Positions 22,250 through 33,841 of a stretch of DNA of 64,000 nucleotides are shown one piece after another (the stretch's first letter is position 1; every line of letters starts with the position of its first letter). The notes under the pieces were generated by a model. The model did not search any database, had not been told where the DNA came from, and saw only the letters and a program-made list of their open reading frames with translations. Source of the stretch: Ailanthus altissimus (lineage: Eukaryota; Streptophyta; Magnoliopsida; Sapindales; Simaroubaceae); assembly GCA_946807835.1 (NCBI GenBank), contig OX327686.1:9300001-9364000 (forward strand), given 5' to 3'. The position numbers and the translations under genes are program-made.

Positions 22250-24275
22250 TGTTAGGATTGGTGCTTACATGCCCATCCATTTCTGTACAAATATTTACTG
22301 TTCTTAATAAAATTGTACAGTTTCATTAAATTGTTGATTGTTTTATATTTATAGTACCATACAATGTAACGTCTCAGATATTGTATGATATAAAAGAGGT
22401 TAGATCAAGGCCCGGTGATTAGCCACGATGAATGATATAAATGCTAAGAGTTAGCACAGCTAAGACTTAGCTTGTTATAATACTCAGCAAAGATCCAAGA
22501 GTTGAAACCTTGTCTGTAATAGGATATGTACCCGAGGTTATACTAGTAACTACATAGTTACAAGGAGTTGCAATCAGGTACTAAAAAATGTTAGTTGTAC
22601 TAGTATGTTCACAAACATTGTCCCTGATCTATTTCTATCGATGTGGGTCTGTCGGTGAATACTTTTATATATAGATCAATATATGTCATATCTATAAGGT
22701 ATAGATGGTCGTCCTTAAATGACTATGAGCTTCGAGCTCGTATAGACATATGGGTGTCCAGTAAGGACTAGACATGGGATTGACTTATAAATACCTCTGA
22801 TAGACATCATATATCAGCCGTCAATTGAGGATCTTTTCAAGTCAAGTAGTCTACGTAGTCCTTTGACCTGAATACCACAGTGGGCTTGTAAGTGATTAAC
22901 TATACTTTGATTTTACATATGTCACAGTCCTTTCATAGGGTAACTGTTGGGTGTCATTAGGTATAGTTTGATGCTTATAGAGTCTGGTGTGCACAGATAT
23001 GGGATCCATCAGCTCATATAGGGAGTTTAATACCTGAATGCTACGAGACTATATCTTAAAAAATCTTATGGCCATAAGTACTTACTAGGGAAATAGTTTC
23101 TATCAAGGGTTGAACAATATAGCAAAAGAAGTTTTGCATATATTGTTCATTGAGATACAAGTCTGAAGATAGTTAGGGATAAGGATAAGGGGATTTGACA
23201 GTGGTGATCTATATCCCTGCCCATCCTAGGATATTATGACGAAGGGACTATACGTATGCGCGATTTATTTTTTGTGTTATGTACGTGGGGCATGTCATGA
23301 ACTAATGGAATAGTTCAATTTGACAAATCAGGCATGGACTTAGGGAGTCCTACTATATGATATGTACTCATTGTGCACTTGCGTAGCGTACTGGATTAAA
23401 TAATTTAGTCCAGTAATATCTAGCTTATTTGTACAGTGTGCGTGTGTCTGCATTTAAGTGTTAAATATAGTAATAGGTTAATAATTATTATTAACCAATG
23501 GTATGGTGATACGTAGCTCATTGGGGCCCTTTATTGAGTATACATAAGCGTCTAGCTTGATGGGACCTATGTACTTGATGTTTATTTAAAAGGGTATAAA
23601 CGTAATTTCTATATTTGTTTATTTTATATTATATAATATTATATTATTATTATTAAAATAAAAAATATCAAGCATGGGGCCTAAATATAAAAAATTTATT
23701 ATTATTTTAATAATATAATAATATTATAATTGTATATATAAGTGTGATAATTAAAGAAAATAAAGAGAGAAAATAAAAAAGTAAAATTGGTTTTAGAGAG
23801 AGAAAGATGCTAGAAATTCTAGAGAGAGAAAGTATTTCTCACTTGAAAAGGTTCTAATAGCAACTTGTTCTTAAATATTTGATAGGCTATATATACACTG
23901 GTCAAGAGTTGATCAGTAAAATATATCTAGTCTAGGCTTAAGAGTTAAGCTAGAAAGTTAAATTTAGCTGTTGTTCTAGATAGCAAAGCCCACCGAAGTT
24001 TGCTGCTAGATCTGACAACAAGTTCATTTCATGTGGGATTAGTTGAAAAGCTTGTTTTCAGCAACAGTTGGTAAAATTACCATTCAGATTAAATATATAT
24101 ATTAACGTGATTAATATATTTTAAATATGTGTTTATTGTAATTTTATATTTTCGCTACGTATAATTATGTATATGATACATATTTATGTGAATGAACATA
24201 TAGTACATGCAAACACTGTAGAAATTAATTCAAATCATTGGGTTCTTGCATAAAAAAAAATCCAATTTTGCAACA
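22250..24275 (+). repeat. Copia-2 LTR, complete (2,026 bp)
   Basis: It starts TGTTAGGATTG after a polypurine tract and ends TTTTGCAACA before a primer site. It therefore acts as the 3' LTR of the remnant on its left and the 5' LTR of the internal region on its right, so it is a shared LTR in a chain. The partner 29999-31723 is shorter because of a deletion of roughly 300 bases near 31160. Confidence 0.8.
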
Positions 24276-24276
24276 G

Positions 24277-24289
24277 TGGTATCAGAGCC
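24277..24289 (+). other. Copia-2 primer binding site, initiator tRNA-Met
   Basis: TGGTATCAGAGCC, one base after the LTR end. This is the standard plant copia primer site complementary to initiator tRNA-Met. Confidence 0.85.
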
Positions 24290-25410
24290 ACTTTTAATGA
24301 TTTGGGTCATTTATGAGTGTGAAAGTGTTGTTGGATAATTCTCGGTGTCCAAAATGGTACGTTCCAAGTGATGGAACAAGCATACCAAGATTAGAGGAAA
24401 CTAGGCGTTGGAACTGTGGACTCCTGGAGCTCCAACGCTGAGGCCTTCGAGCTCTAGCGCCGCAACGCTGAAGGATTGGCGTCACAACACTGGGGATTTG
24501 ACCTTCAACACCACAGCGCTGAGGGCACCACCCTCTAGAGCTGCAGCGCTGCTAACCTAGCGCCATAGTGGGGCATTTTTCTCTCTGTAGTACTTGAACA
24601 ATACTTTTCTACAGTGATTTTGAACAATAATTGTGAACATTGTTTGCCAATACTATGCATAAGATGCAAGTGTTTGAAAATTGATGCATGTGTGGGTTTA
24701 TGAGATGCATTGATAAGAGTTATCCGTATGCATTATAAACCAAGTTTATTTCTATGCTATTAAGGATAATGGTGGCCTTCTGGTGTGGGGGAGTTGTGCT
24801 TGTACAAAAATAAAGAATTGATTGAGAAAACACCAACCTGAAGTGCAGATAGTAAAAATCTCTCTTAATCAGAACAAATCATAATGTATTATGGAGATAA
24901 TGTTAACATAAATCTTATCGGTCTTACCTTAATATCGCTACAGTGTGCGGGATTTGTTCAGTGTGGTTTAGTTTATGCTGGTTAAACATGAGATGAGACA
25001 AATATATATGAATATATTGCCCAATATCGCTATAGTGTGAAGGTTATATCAATAGTATATATTTAATGATTGGCAAGTAGATCTAGAATACACTTACCCA
25101 ATATCGCTATAGTATGAGAAAAATGTGTATTTTAGATTTAGTCAAGAGTTGCTTAAGATGCAATTGACAAGAGTTGTCTACCTGTTGGACTTATAAGGGC
25201 TAATATCGCTACAGTGTAAGGTTTGAGTAAGATTCCAATGGGATCTACTTTCCATTGTATAGTTTAAGAGTTAAACTATCAACTCTCATTTGAGAGATTA
25301 TCGGATTTTATGTAATGCAATGGGAATGCATTTTAGACTAAAAATGTATGACTATTATACTCATATTCTAAAATGTTTATATTAGTGATTTAATAAATGA
25401 TGTGACAGTT
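24290..25410 (+). mobile_element. Copia-2 leader with GC-rich motif block and a four-copy motif
   Basis: Non-coding. 24420-24575 is a GC-rich block of phrases like AGCGCCGCAACGCTGAAGG and AGCGCTGAGGG. 24931-25220 holds four copies of a motif close to AATATCGCTATAGTGTGA (starts near 24931, 25022, 25100 and 25202). Copia-3 has the equivalent at 41541-41899. Copies are separated by 75-100 bases of less repetitive sequence. Confidence 0.6.
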
Positions 25411-25965
25411 ATCGATTGATCAATTTTTTTTTTAAATTAAAAATAAATAGGTTAGATGTAGAACTTACTAGGACAAAAATACAGCCAAGACATTGTAATG
25501 TATTGTAAAACATAGCTGCTGTTTCTGGGAATGTAGCAACCAAACATAAGAACTTAAACCATTTACTTTCAAATGAAAAAAAAAAAGTTTCTATTATCAA
25601 CAAGCTTTTTCAAACAAAATAATAATAAAGGCAAAAGTGGGTATCTAACAATTTAACAAATATTGCTTCTAAGAAAAAGGGCCAATGGCATATGTACAAC
25701 CACAAATATTAATGGTACATTATAACAACATTTTCATTTTCCAATTCTCTTAAAATTCTTTTTTTTTTCTTCTTTTCTCTCTTGCAACTAGACACAATAA
25801 ACAAATTCTAAGCACAACTGATTAAGACACTAAGAACATTCCACCTTAGTCTTACCTACACCAAAAAGCAAATGGGAAAAAAAAGAAGAAAGAAATAATA
25901 ATTTCGTGAACTTAACATGAATAAAACAATTTTTTTCTTTTTCTTTTCTTTTTCAGTAATGCTAG
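25411..25965. other. Insertion of unknown origin in the Copia-2 leader
   Basis: About 550 bases with no counterpart at this place in Copia-1 or Copia-3. It contains A- and T-rich tracts (25425-25440, 25578-25588, 25755-25772, 25930-25955) and no convincing ORF. It ends with TTTTTCAG just before gag sequence resumes. I see no terminal repeats. It could be a MITE remnant, an intron-like host fragment or a deletion junction. Confidence 0.3.
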
Positions 25966-28900
25966 TCTCTTGAGTGTACCAGCTTACAGGCGTCAAGAAC
26001 TATTCTAACTGGCTCATGAATCTAAGAATAGTTCTCGATTCTGAGAGGATTTGATATGTGATAGATCAGAGGATGCCTAGAGGTGTTTCTAATCATGCCA
26101 TTCCAGATGAGATGAAGACTTATCAAAAATGGGTGGATGATGATCTAAGAGTTAAATCATACATCATTGCCTCTATGTCTATGGAGCTATAGTAGGAGCA
26201 TACCCATATGGAAAGTGCTAGCAAAATTATGCTCCATTTGAGGGAGCTCTTTGGTGACCGACTATAGGTTGAGATTAATAGGGTTTCCAAATCGCTCTTT
26301 CAGGCTAGATTGGTGAAGGGCAGTCATGTTAGTTCTCATGTCCTCAAGTTGATCAGCCTAATTGAGAGTCTTGATACTATGGATATTTCCCAAAATAATA
26401 ATTTAAGGAATAGTCTGATCTTACAGTCTCTGTCGGGGTCTTTTGCACAGTTTGTTATGAACTTTAATATGCAAGGGCTGACCCTAACATATGCTGAGCT
26501 ACATAATCTCTTGAAGACAACTCAGGGGGACATGAACAAAAGGTTTGTCCCTCCTAGTTCATAGTACTTTATCTTCTGCTTTTAGAGCTTTTGAGAAGTC
26601 CAAAGAAAAGTAGAAGATGGGGCAGACACCCATAATACATCCTCAACAATAGAGCATATCCAAATCTAAGAAGAAGAAGAGAAAGAGCACCAGTAAAGAA
26701 AAATGTTTCTATTATGGCGAGGTCGGGCATAGGTAACGAAACTGCCCCAAATACCTGGCCAGTATTAAGAAAACTCCCGCTTATCCTTCTCACATCTATA
26801 ATTTGTTGCAGGGACTAAGGGAGGTTAAGACATTATAGCTGGACAAGGTGATGCTACGAATAAGAAATAGAGATTTCTTGCAGATCTAAGCAGTTAGACA
26901 TTTTGATTTGCATTTTTCTTGTAAAAGAACTATTGTATTACATAATTGTTATTATATACCAAACATCATTAGACAGATAGTCTCCTTTCCTATACTAGAT
27001 AGTAAGGGTTATTATATGTATATTAGGAATAGTTCCTTATATTTATATGATGTAAATGATGTATTAATAGCTAAATCTCAGTTAATAAATGATCATGAAT
27101 ATGCAAGCAGCTGCTTCTAGTAATAAACGCAAATTAAATCTTTAAATAACATGGTATTATAGCATATAAGATTGGGTTATATAGGCGTGAGACGTTTATC
27201 CCGTCTAGTTAAAAATTACCAAATACTAGATTTAACAGTAGAGCCTTATCTAGTTTATGAGTCTTATATTCAAAGAAAGATGACGAAATCTCCCATTTTT
27301 GTTGGACACTGTGCCATTAATTTATTAGAACTGGTACATAGTGATGTATGCAGTCCAATGAATCATACTACGATAGGTGAGTTTTGATACTTCTTAACCT
27401 TTATCGAATATTTGTCACGATACAGGTATATGTTTCTTATGAAACACAAGTTGAAAATCTTTGAAAAGTTCAAAGAATTCTGACAAAAAGTAGAGAAATA
27501 AACTAGGATGTACATTAAATGCCTTCAATCAGATCGAGGCAGTGAGTACATTAATGATGAGTTTTTAGATTACTTAAAGGAGAATGGGATTCTTGCTCAA
27601 CATAATCCTCCAAAGACTCCGTAACACAATGGTGTTTCAAAGATTAGGAATCAGACTATATTAGATATGGTTCGATTGATGATGAGCTTTACCAATCTCC
27701 TTGAATACTTGTGGGGATATGCCCTAGAAATAGTTGCTCATATATTGAATAAAGTTCCTTCTAAATCTGTTCCTTCCACCCTGTATGAGATACTGAAAGA
27801 AAAAAAACCAAGTCTTAAGTATCTTAAGATTTGGGGTTGTTCTACATACGTAAAAGTTGTACAATAGGATAAACTTGCACCTAAGTGGTACAAGTATCGG
27901 TTTATTAAGTATCCTCCTCATTCCATTGGATACTAATTCTATGATCCAACGAAGAAAAGTGTGTTCATTTCTAGGTATGCCACATTTCTTGAGAAATAGT
28001 TTCTCATGGATCATGGCGATCATAAAAAGATTGAACTTAAAGAAGGTCTAAGCGATCATGGAGATGTACAGCCTTCACGTAGGTCTAAGAGGATTTCCAA
28101 AGCCACCCATTAGGTATGGTGAGATACCGATGGTGTACTTGGTGTTTTCTTAGCGGAAGAAAATGATTCTTTGGCCTACAGAGATGCGATGTTGGACATT
28201 GATTTGAGAAAGTGGCAAGAGGTCATAAAATTGACGATTAACTCTATACATCAGAACCAAGTCTTCGATTTGGTTGAGCTTTCTGAGAAAATTGTTCTCA
28301 TCAGTTGTAAATGGGTTTACAAGAGAAAGCGTGGGTCCAATGGAAAGATAAAAACCTTTAAAGCTTGACTGGTGGCAAAAGGTTACTCCCAACGATCTAG
28401 GATTGACTATGAGGAAACCTTTACACTAATAGCGATGCAAAAGTCAATTAAGATTTTATTGGCTCTTGTATCATACTATAATTTTGAGATTTGGTAGATA
28501 GACTTCAAGACAACATTCTTAAATGGGTATCTTGAGGAAGAGATATAAATGGAACACCACCAAATAAGGATCTACAGCTGATTCAACAACTAAAGCTAAG
28601 TACATAGCAGGATAGTCCTTTAGGGACTCTGTAACACAATGGTGTTTCAGAGATAAAAAATCAGACTCTATTAGATATGGTTTAATTGATGATGAGCTTT
28701 ACTGATCTCCTTGAATATTTGTGGGGATATGCCATAGAAACAGCTGCTCATATATTGAATAGAGTTCCTTCTAAAGTTGTTCCTCTTACTCCGTTGAGAT
28801 ACTTAAATGAAGGAAACCAAGTCTTAAGTATCTTACGATTTGGAGTTGTCGTACATACATAAGAGTTGTGTAGTAAGATAAACTTACACCTAAGGGGTAC

Positions 28901-29998
28901 AAGTATCGATTCATAGGTATTCTCCTTATTCCATGGATATAAATACTATGATCCAACGAAGAAAAATGTGTTCATTTTTAGGTATACCATATTCCTTGAG
29001 GAACATTTTCTCATAGATCATGGAGATTATAAAAATATTGAACATAATGAAGTCAATCTAGAGAGAAATGAATTAGAGTTAGGAACTCAGGCTCAATTAA
29101 GCAGTTGATCTCCTGTACAGCCCTCACGTAGGTCTAAGAGGATTTTCAAAGCCACTCATTAGGTATAATGAGATACCTGAAGGTGTACTTAGTGTTTTCC
29201 TAGCAGAAGAAAATGATTCTTTGGCCTACAGAGATGCAGTGTTGGATATCGATTTGGGAAGTGATAAGAGGCCGTAAAATCGCAGATTGACTTTTGCGTT
29301 AGAACCAAGATTAGGATTTGGTTTAGCATCCCGAGGAAATTGTTCACATCGGTTGTAAATGGGTTTACAAGAGGAAGCGTAGGCCTGATGAAAAGATAAA
29401 AACCTTCAAAGCTTGACTAGTGGCATAGTCAATCCCAGCGATCTGGGATTGATTATGAGGAAACTTTTGCACCAGTAGTGATGCAAAAGTCAATTAAGAT
29501 TTTATTGGCTCTTGTAGCATAGTAGATTTTGAGATTTAGTAGATGGATGTCAAGACGACGTTCCTGAATGGGTAACTTAAGGAAGAGATATAAATCGAAG
29601 ACCATCAAATAGGGATCTACAGCTGATTCAACAACTAGGACTGAGTACATAGCATCCTCGGAGGCAGCAAAGGAAGTTGCTTGGATTTGAAAGTTTATCG
29701 CCGAGCTCATAATTATTTCTAACTCGTCGGTTCTTATCTCATTCTTTTGTAACAATAATGGAGTCATTGCACAAGCTAAGGAGCCAAGAGCACACCAAAA
29801 GTCTAAGAATGTAGAATAAAAATACCACATCATTAGAGAGATCTTGGCTCGTGGAGATGTGATTATTTGCAGAGTTGATGCTGTAAATAATATAGTGAAT
29901 CCACTTACTAAGGACTTGACTTTTAAGATGTTTAAAAAATAAGTGGAGTCGATGGGTATTAGATACCATCATGTATAGAACTAAAGTAAGTGGGAGAT
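25966..29998 (+). pseudogene. Copia-2 gag-pol, decayed, with reverse transcriptase core deleted and a segment duplicated
   Basis: Gag remains from about 25970 (LMNLRIVLDSERI, then a readable stretch 26310-26564). A zinc knuckle with the second Cys changed to Tyr and an internal stop lies near 26700. GAG-pre-integrase (GYIGVRRLSRLV, 27172), integrase (to about 27750) and the start of RT (CKWVYKRK, 28310) follow. At about 28553 the sequence jumps from the E-E-I-x-M-E motif of early RT straight to the RNase H motif TADSTT. It then returns to integrase (28618) and repeats the same path with the same jump near 29605 before finishing with the RNase H end (29640-29940). Dozens of stops and frameshifts are present. 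Without an RT core this lineage could not be autonomous. Confidence 0.8.
27607..29660 (+). repeat. Tandem duplication of about 1 kb inside Copia-2
   Basis: Units about 27607-28617 and 28618-29660. Matching landmarks: GTAACACAATGGTGTTTC at 27621 and 28631, GCCTACAGAGATGC at about 28175 and 29225, and the RT-to-RNaseH junction near 28553 and 29605. The second copy keeps about 50 bases missing from the first. Divergence is visible throughout, so the duplication is old. Confidence 0.7.
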
Positions 29999-31723
29999 TG
30001 TTAGGATTGATGTGTACGTACAATCCATTCATGTACAAATATTTTATTGTTATTAATAAAATTGTATAGTTTCATTAAATCCCTGATTCTTTTATATTTA
30101 TGTTACTATGTAAGGTAATATTACAGACATTGTGTGATCTAAAAGATTTTAGATCAGGGCTCAATGATTGACCACGATGAAAGATATAAATGCTAAGCAT
30201 TAGCTGGTTATAATACTCAACAAAAATCCAAAAGTTGGAACCTTGTCTGTAATGGGACATAGACCCTATGATATATTAGTAACTACATAGTTGCAAGGAG
30301 TTGCAATCAGGTGCTAGAAAATGTTAGTGGTGCAAGTATATTTTCAAACATTATCCCTAATCTATTTGTACCAATATGTGTCTGTCGGTAGATACTTTTA
30401 TATATATATCAGCATATGTCGTAGCCTATAGAGTATAAATAGTTATTCCTAGCCGACCGTAAGCTTGGAGTTCATATAAACATATAGGTATCCAGTATAA
30501 ACTAGATATGGGATTGACTCACAAAAACCTCTGATAGACATCCTATATCAGCTGTCAATAGAGGATCTTCTCGAGTCAAGCAGTATATATAGTCCTTTGA
30601 CCTGAGTGCTACGGTGGGCTTGTAAGTGATCTATTATACTTTGATTTCACACATGTCACAGACTTTTCATGGTGTGACCGCTGGGAGTCACTAGGTATAG
30701 TTCGATGGTTATAGAGTTTAGTATGTACAAATATGGAATCTGTCAGTTTATATAAGGAGTTTAATATCAGGATGCTTCGAGACTGTATCTCAGAAAATCT
30801 TATGGCCAAAAGTACTCACCCAAAAAATAGTTTTCGTCAAGGATTAAACAATATTGCAAAAGGAGTTTTGCATATATTATTCATTAAGATACAAGTCTGA
30901 AGATAGCTATGGACAAGCATATGGAGATTTGATAGTGGTAATCTATATCCCTGCCTATCCTAAAATATTATGATGAAGGGACTATACATATGCACGATAA
31001 CCTCAACTTAGATGGTCGATGTGTAGATTTTTTTTCGTGTTGTGTGCATGGGGCATGTCATGGCTTATGGAACAATTTAATTTGACAAATCAGACGTTGA
31101 CTTAGGGAGTCCTACTATATGATGTGTACTCATTGTGCACTTAGACAGCGTACTGGATTAAATAATAATATAATTGTATATATATATATATTAGTGTGGA
31201 AATTAAAGAAAATAAAGAGAGAGAAAATCATAAAGGAAAATTGGTTTTAAAGAGAGAAAGCTGCTAGAAAATCTAGATAAAGAAATATTTCTCACTTGAA
31301 AAAATTCCAATAACAACTTGTTTTCTAATATTAGATAGGCTATAGATACACTGGTCAAGAGTTGATCAATAAAATATATATAGTATAGGCTTAAAATTTA
31401 AGCCAAAAAGTTAAATTTAGTTGTTGTTTTAGATAGCAAAGCCCATTAAAGTTTGCTGCTAGATCTGACAACAAGTTCATTTTAGATGGAAGTTGAAAAG
31501 CTTATTTTTAGCAACAATTGCTAAATTTACCATTCAATTTAAATATATATATTAATGTGATTAATATATTTTAAATGTGTTCATTGTAATTTTTTGTTTC
31601 TGCTACATATAAATATGTATATGATGCGTATTTATGTGAATGAACATATATTACATGTATGCACTGTAAAAATTAACCCGAATCATTAGGTTCTTATAGA
31701 AAAAAAAACTCAATTTTCCAACA
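29999..31723 (+). repeat. Copia-2 3' LTR
   Basis: TGTTAGGATTG...TTTTCCAACA, preceded by the polypurine tract AGTAAGTGGGAG. It is collinear with 22250-24275 except for a deletion near 31160 (GGATTAAATAATAATATAATTG) removing roughly 300 bases. No target duplication could be paired because the left side of the chain is rearranged. Confidence 0.8.
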
Positions 31724-32060
31724 AATAGAGTCTAGCCAATAATTTTTTATCAAGGGATGAACTAAGAGGTTAATAAATTCAAAGAAATATTAAGGGATAA
31801 GTCAAAACTCTAGATTGCTTTTAATTTATGAACTTAACCCTTGTTGCTTTTTGATTAAAATTACGTTTAATTTGATGAAATTAAGTTAATTAGATCAACT
31901 TTATATTTTAATTCGTTTGGATAAAACTTAAAGTATGATTAATTTTAATACTTAATTGAAAGGAATATGTTAAATAAGTCCCTATGGGAACGATATTTAG
32001 ACTTCATTATTATATTACTTGATACGATAGCGTGCACTTGCGCTTAAATATAGTACATCA
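31724..32060 (+). mobile_element. Gypsy (Athila/Tat-like) LTR end remnant
   Basis: No ORF. The stretch around 31980-32045 (CCCTATGGGAACGATATTTAGACTT..., then GATAGCGTGCACTTGCGCT) resembles the 3' ends of Athila/Tat LTRs. Boundaries are unclear. Confidence 0.35.
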
Positions 32061-32480
32061 TATCTATATTAGTCTTCATAGTATATTATTTAAAATTAAG
32101 TATAGTCAAGTGATTGTATTAATAGTTTTTATCTTAAAGGTCAAGAGTTCAAATCTTTTTAAACTCATTTTTTTATTCTTTTGCTCTTAATTCTTCAAGG
32201 TTAAAACTATCAAACTATGTGTTATCAAGAATAAAATTATCAAATCATGCAAAAAAAATTAAAAGATAAAGGAATATTTTTAACAGTAAGAGATTTTGGT
32301 CTTTTTTAAAACTACAAAGAGGTAAGTGGAGATTAGTCAATACCATAAAAAGGATAAAGGTTAGTTTTCCTAGTTATTATTGTTTTTTCAAATAAGTGTG
32401 ACTCATACCTTAAGTTACATAAAATCTTTACACAAACCTTTCATTTGTCAAGAGCATTAAAACTACCACTATTCCTTAAG
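32061..32480. other. AT-rich sequence with no feature seen
   Basis: No gene, repeat end or RNA gene recognised. Confidence 0.5.
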
Positions 32481-32770
32481 TGATAGCTAACCACCCCATA
32501 CCTCATGTATAACCTGAACATATAATATGCCCACTCACAAAGTTGATGGCTAAGATCCCTTGCTTTAACATGTATCCAAGCAAGATACCCACGCAAAGAG
32601 TGGATGGCTAAGATTTCTTGCATGACACTAAACCTAAGTAAGATGCTCACTCACATAGTGAATGAATAAATATCCTACCTTAGCATCAAAACCAAGTGAG
32701 AAAAGTAGATGAATAAAGCCTTAGCCCTATAGCCAAGTAGAATGCCTCTTGAAAAAAGTGAACCTATACT
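32481..32770. repeat. Degenerate tandem repeat, about 60-bp period
   Basis: Phrases of the form CCAAGCAAGATACCCACGC and GAGTGGATGGCTAAGAT recur near 32527, 32574 and 32633, with weaker copies to about 32760. Not coding. Confidence 0.5.
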
Positions 32771-33244
32771 TCACTTGGCTTTAAACCCAAGCCAAAGCAT
32801 AACATAAACTTGGACGCCAAAGACGAAGCACAAAACATAGAATTCTAACATTAAGATACAAACATCTCCTGGTGTAGCACCCAAGACTGAGATGATTCAC
32901 TCTCACTTTAAAGAAATGAAAGGCTAACATTAGGTCATATCCTCACTTAGAAGCATACTCAAGAAAAAAGTCATACTAAGTGGTATGAAGTCTGCGTCAT
33001 CCCAGATATGGTTCATGCAAAATTACCCATAGCAAGCAAGTCGTATGGAAGTTTGCATTAAAGTTGAGACATTCAAATCCAACAACCAAAAAGTACTTTT
33101 GCATGTTCGTACAACATGGAAATCTGTATTGTCCTTGAGACTTTGTATCTCCCATATAAGCTTCCCAAGTATATCATGGAAATTCATGCTGTTTCTGAAG
33201 ATCAGTGTTTTACTAGTTACTTTTAATGTCTCGGATGCTCTATA

Positions 33245-33660
33245 AAGAAAATGTCCCATATAAGATGCTCATATCTAAGTTACACTTATAGATGCATGCG
33301 ATGACCCGATTGCCTCACGAAAAATATTTTATGGGATGGCCACATTTGCCTAGGTATGCGAAAACCTTTGTATGTGTAGATGCCTTCATGGCGTGGAACC
33401 CATAGAAGATGTATATGTTGTTTTATGAATTCTTAAATATTTATAGAAGTATTCATGGCATTGTTCCCATGCAAGATGCCTTCATGATGTTGTTCTTATG
33501 AAAAAGCTTTAATGGCATGACCCCTATGTAAGATGCCTGCTTTGTATTGTCTACAAAGAAGCTTGTATGGAGAATTCCCCATATTAAGAATCCTTATGGT
33601 AAGAAACCATAAGAAAATGCTTGCATAAAATAACCTATATAAGATGCAATGTAGTTACGG
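33245..33660. repeat. Degenerate minisatellite, about 28-bp period
   Basis: Units such as CCCATGCAAGATGCCTTCAT, CCTATGTAAGATGCCTGC and CTATATAAGATGC follow each other at about 28-base steps, clearest at 33465-33650. No gene is present. The flanks (32771-33244 and 33661-33841) look like the same old repeat without clear units. Confidence 0.5.
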
Positions 33661-33841
33661 TAAGGATACCCCGTAAAGGTTTAGATACAGCCAAGATGCC
33701 AATGCAAGTCCTAAGCAAAGCACCATCAAAAATGGTTGGCCATTATAAACAGATCAATAAAACCTTAAATAGCATTATCTAAGTTACAAAGAACAAGGTC
33801 ACCCTAAGATATAAAGGGAAGAAAAGTACTACCCTTAAACT

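Noticed and set aside
24277..24289. tRNA-like sequence at the copia primer site, and similarly at 19610
   Set aside because: Only the short complement of a tRNA 3' end is present, as expected for a primer site; no cloverleaf.
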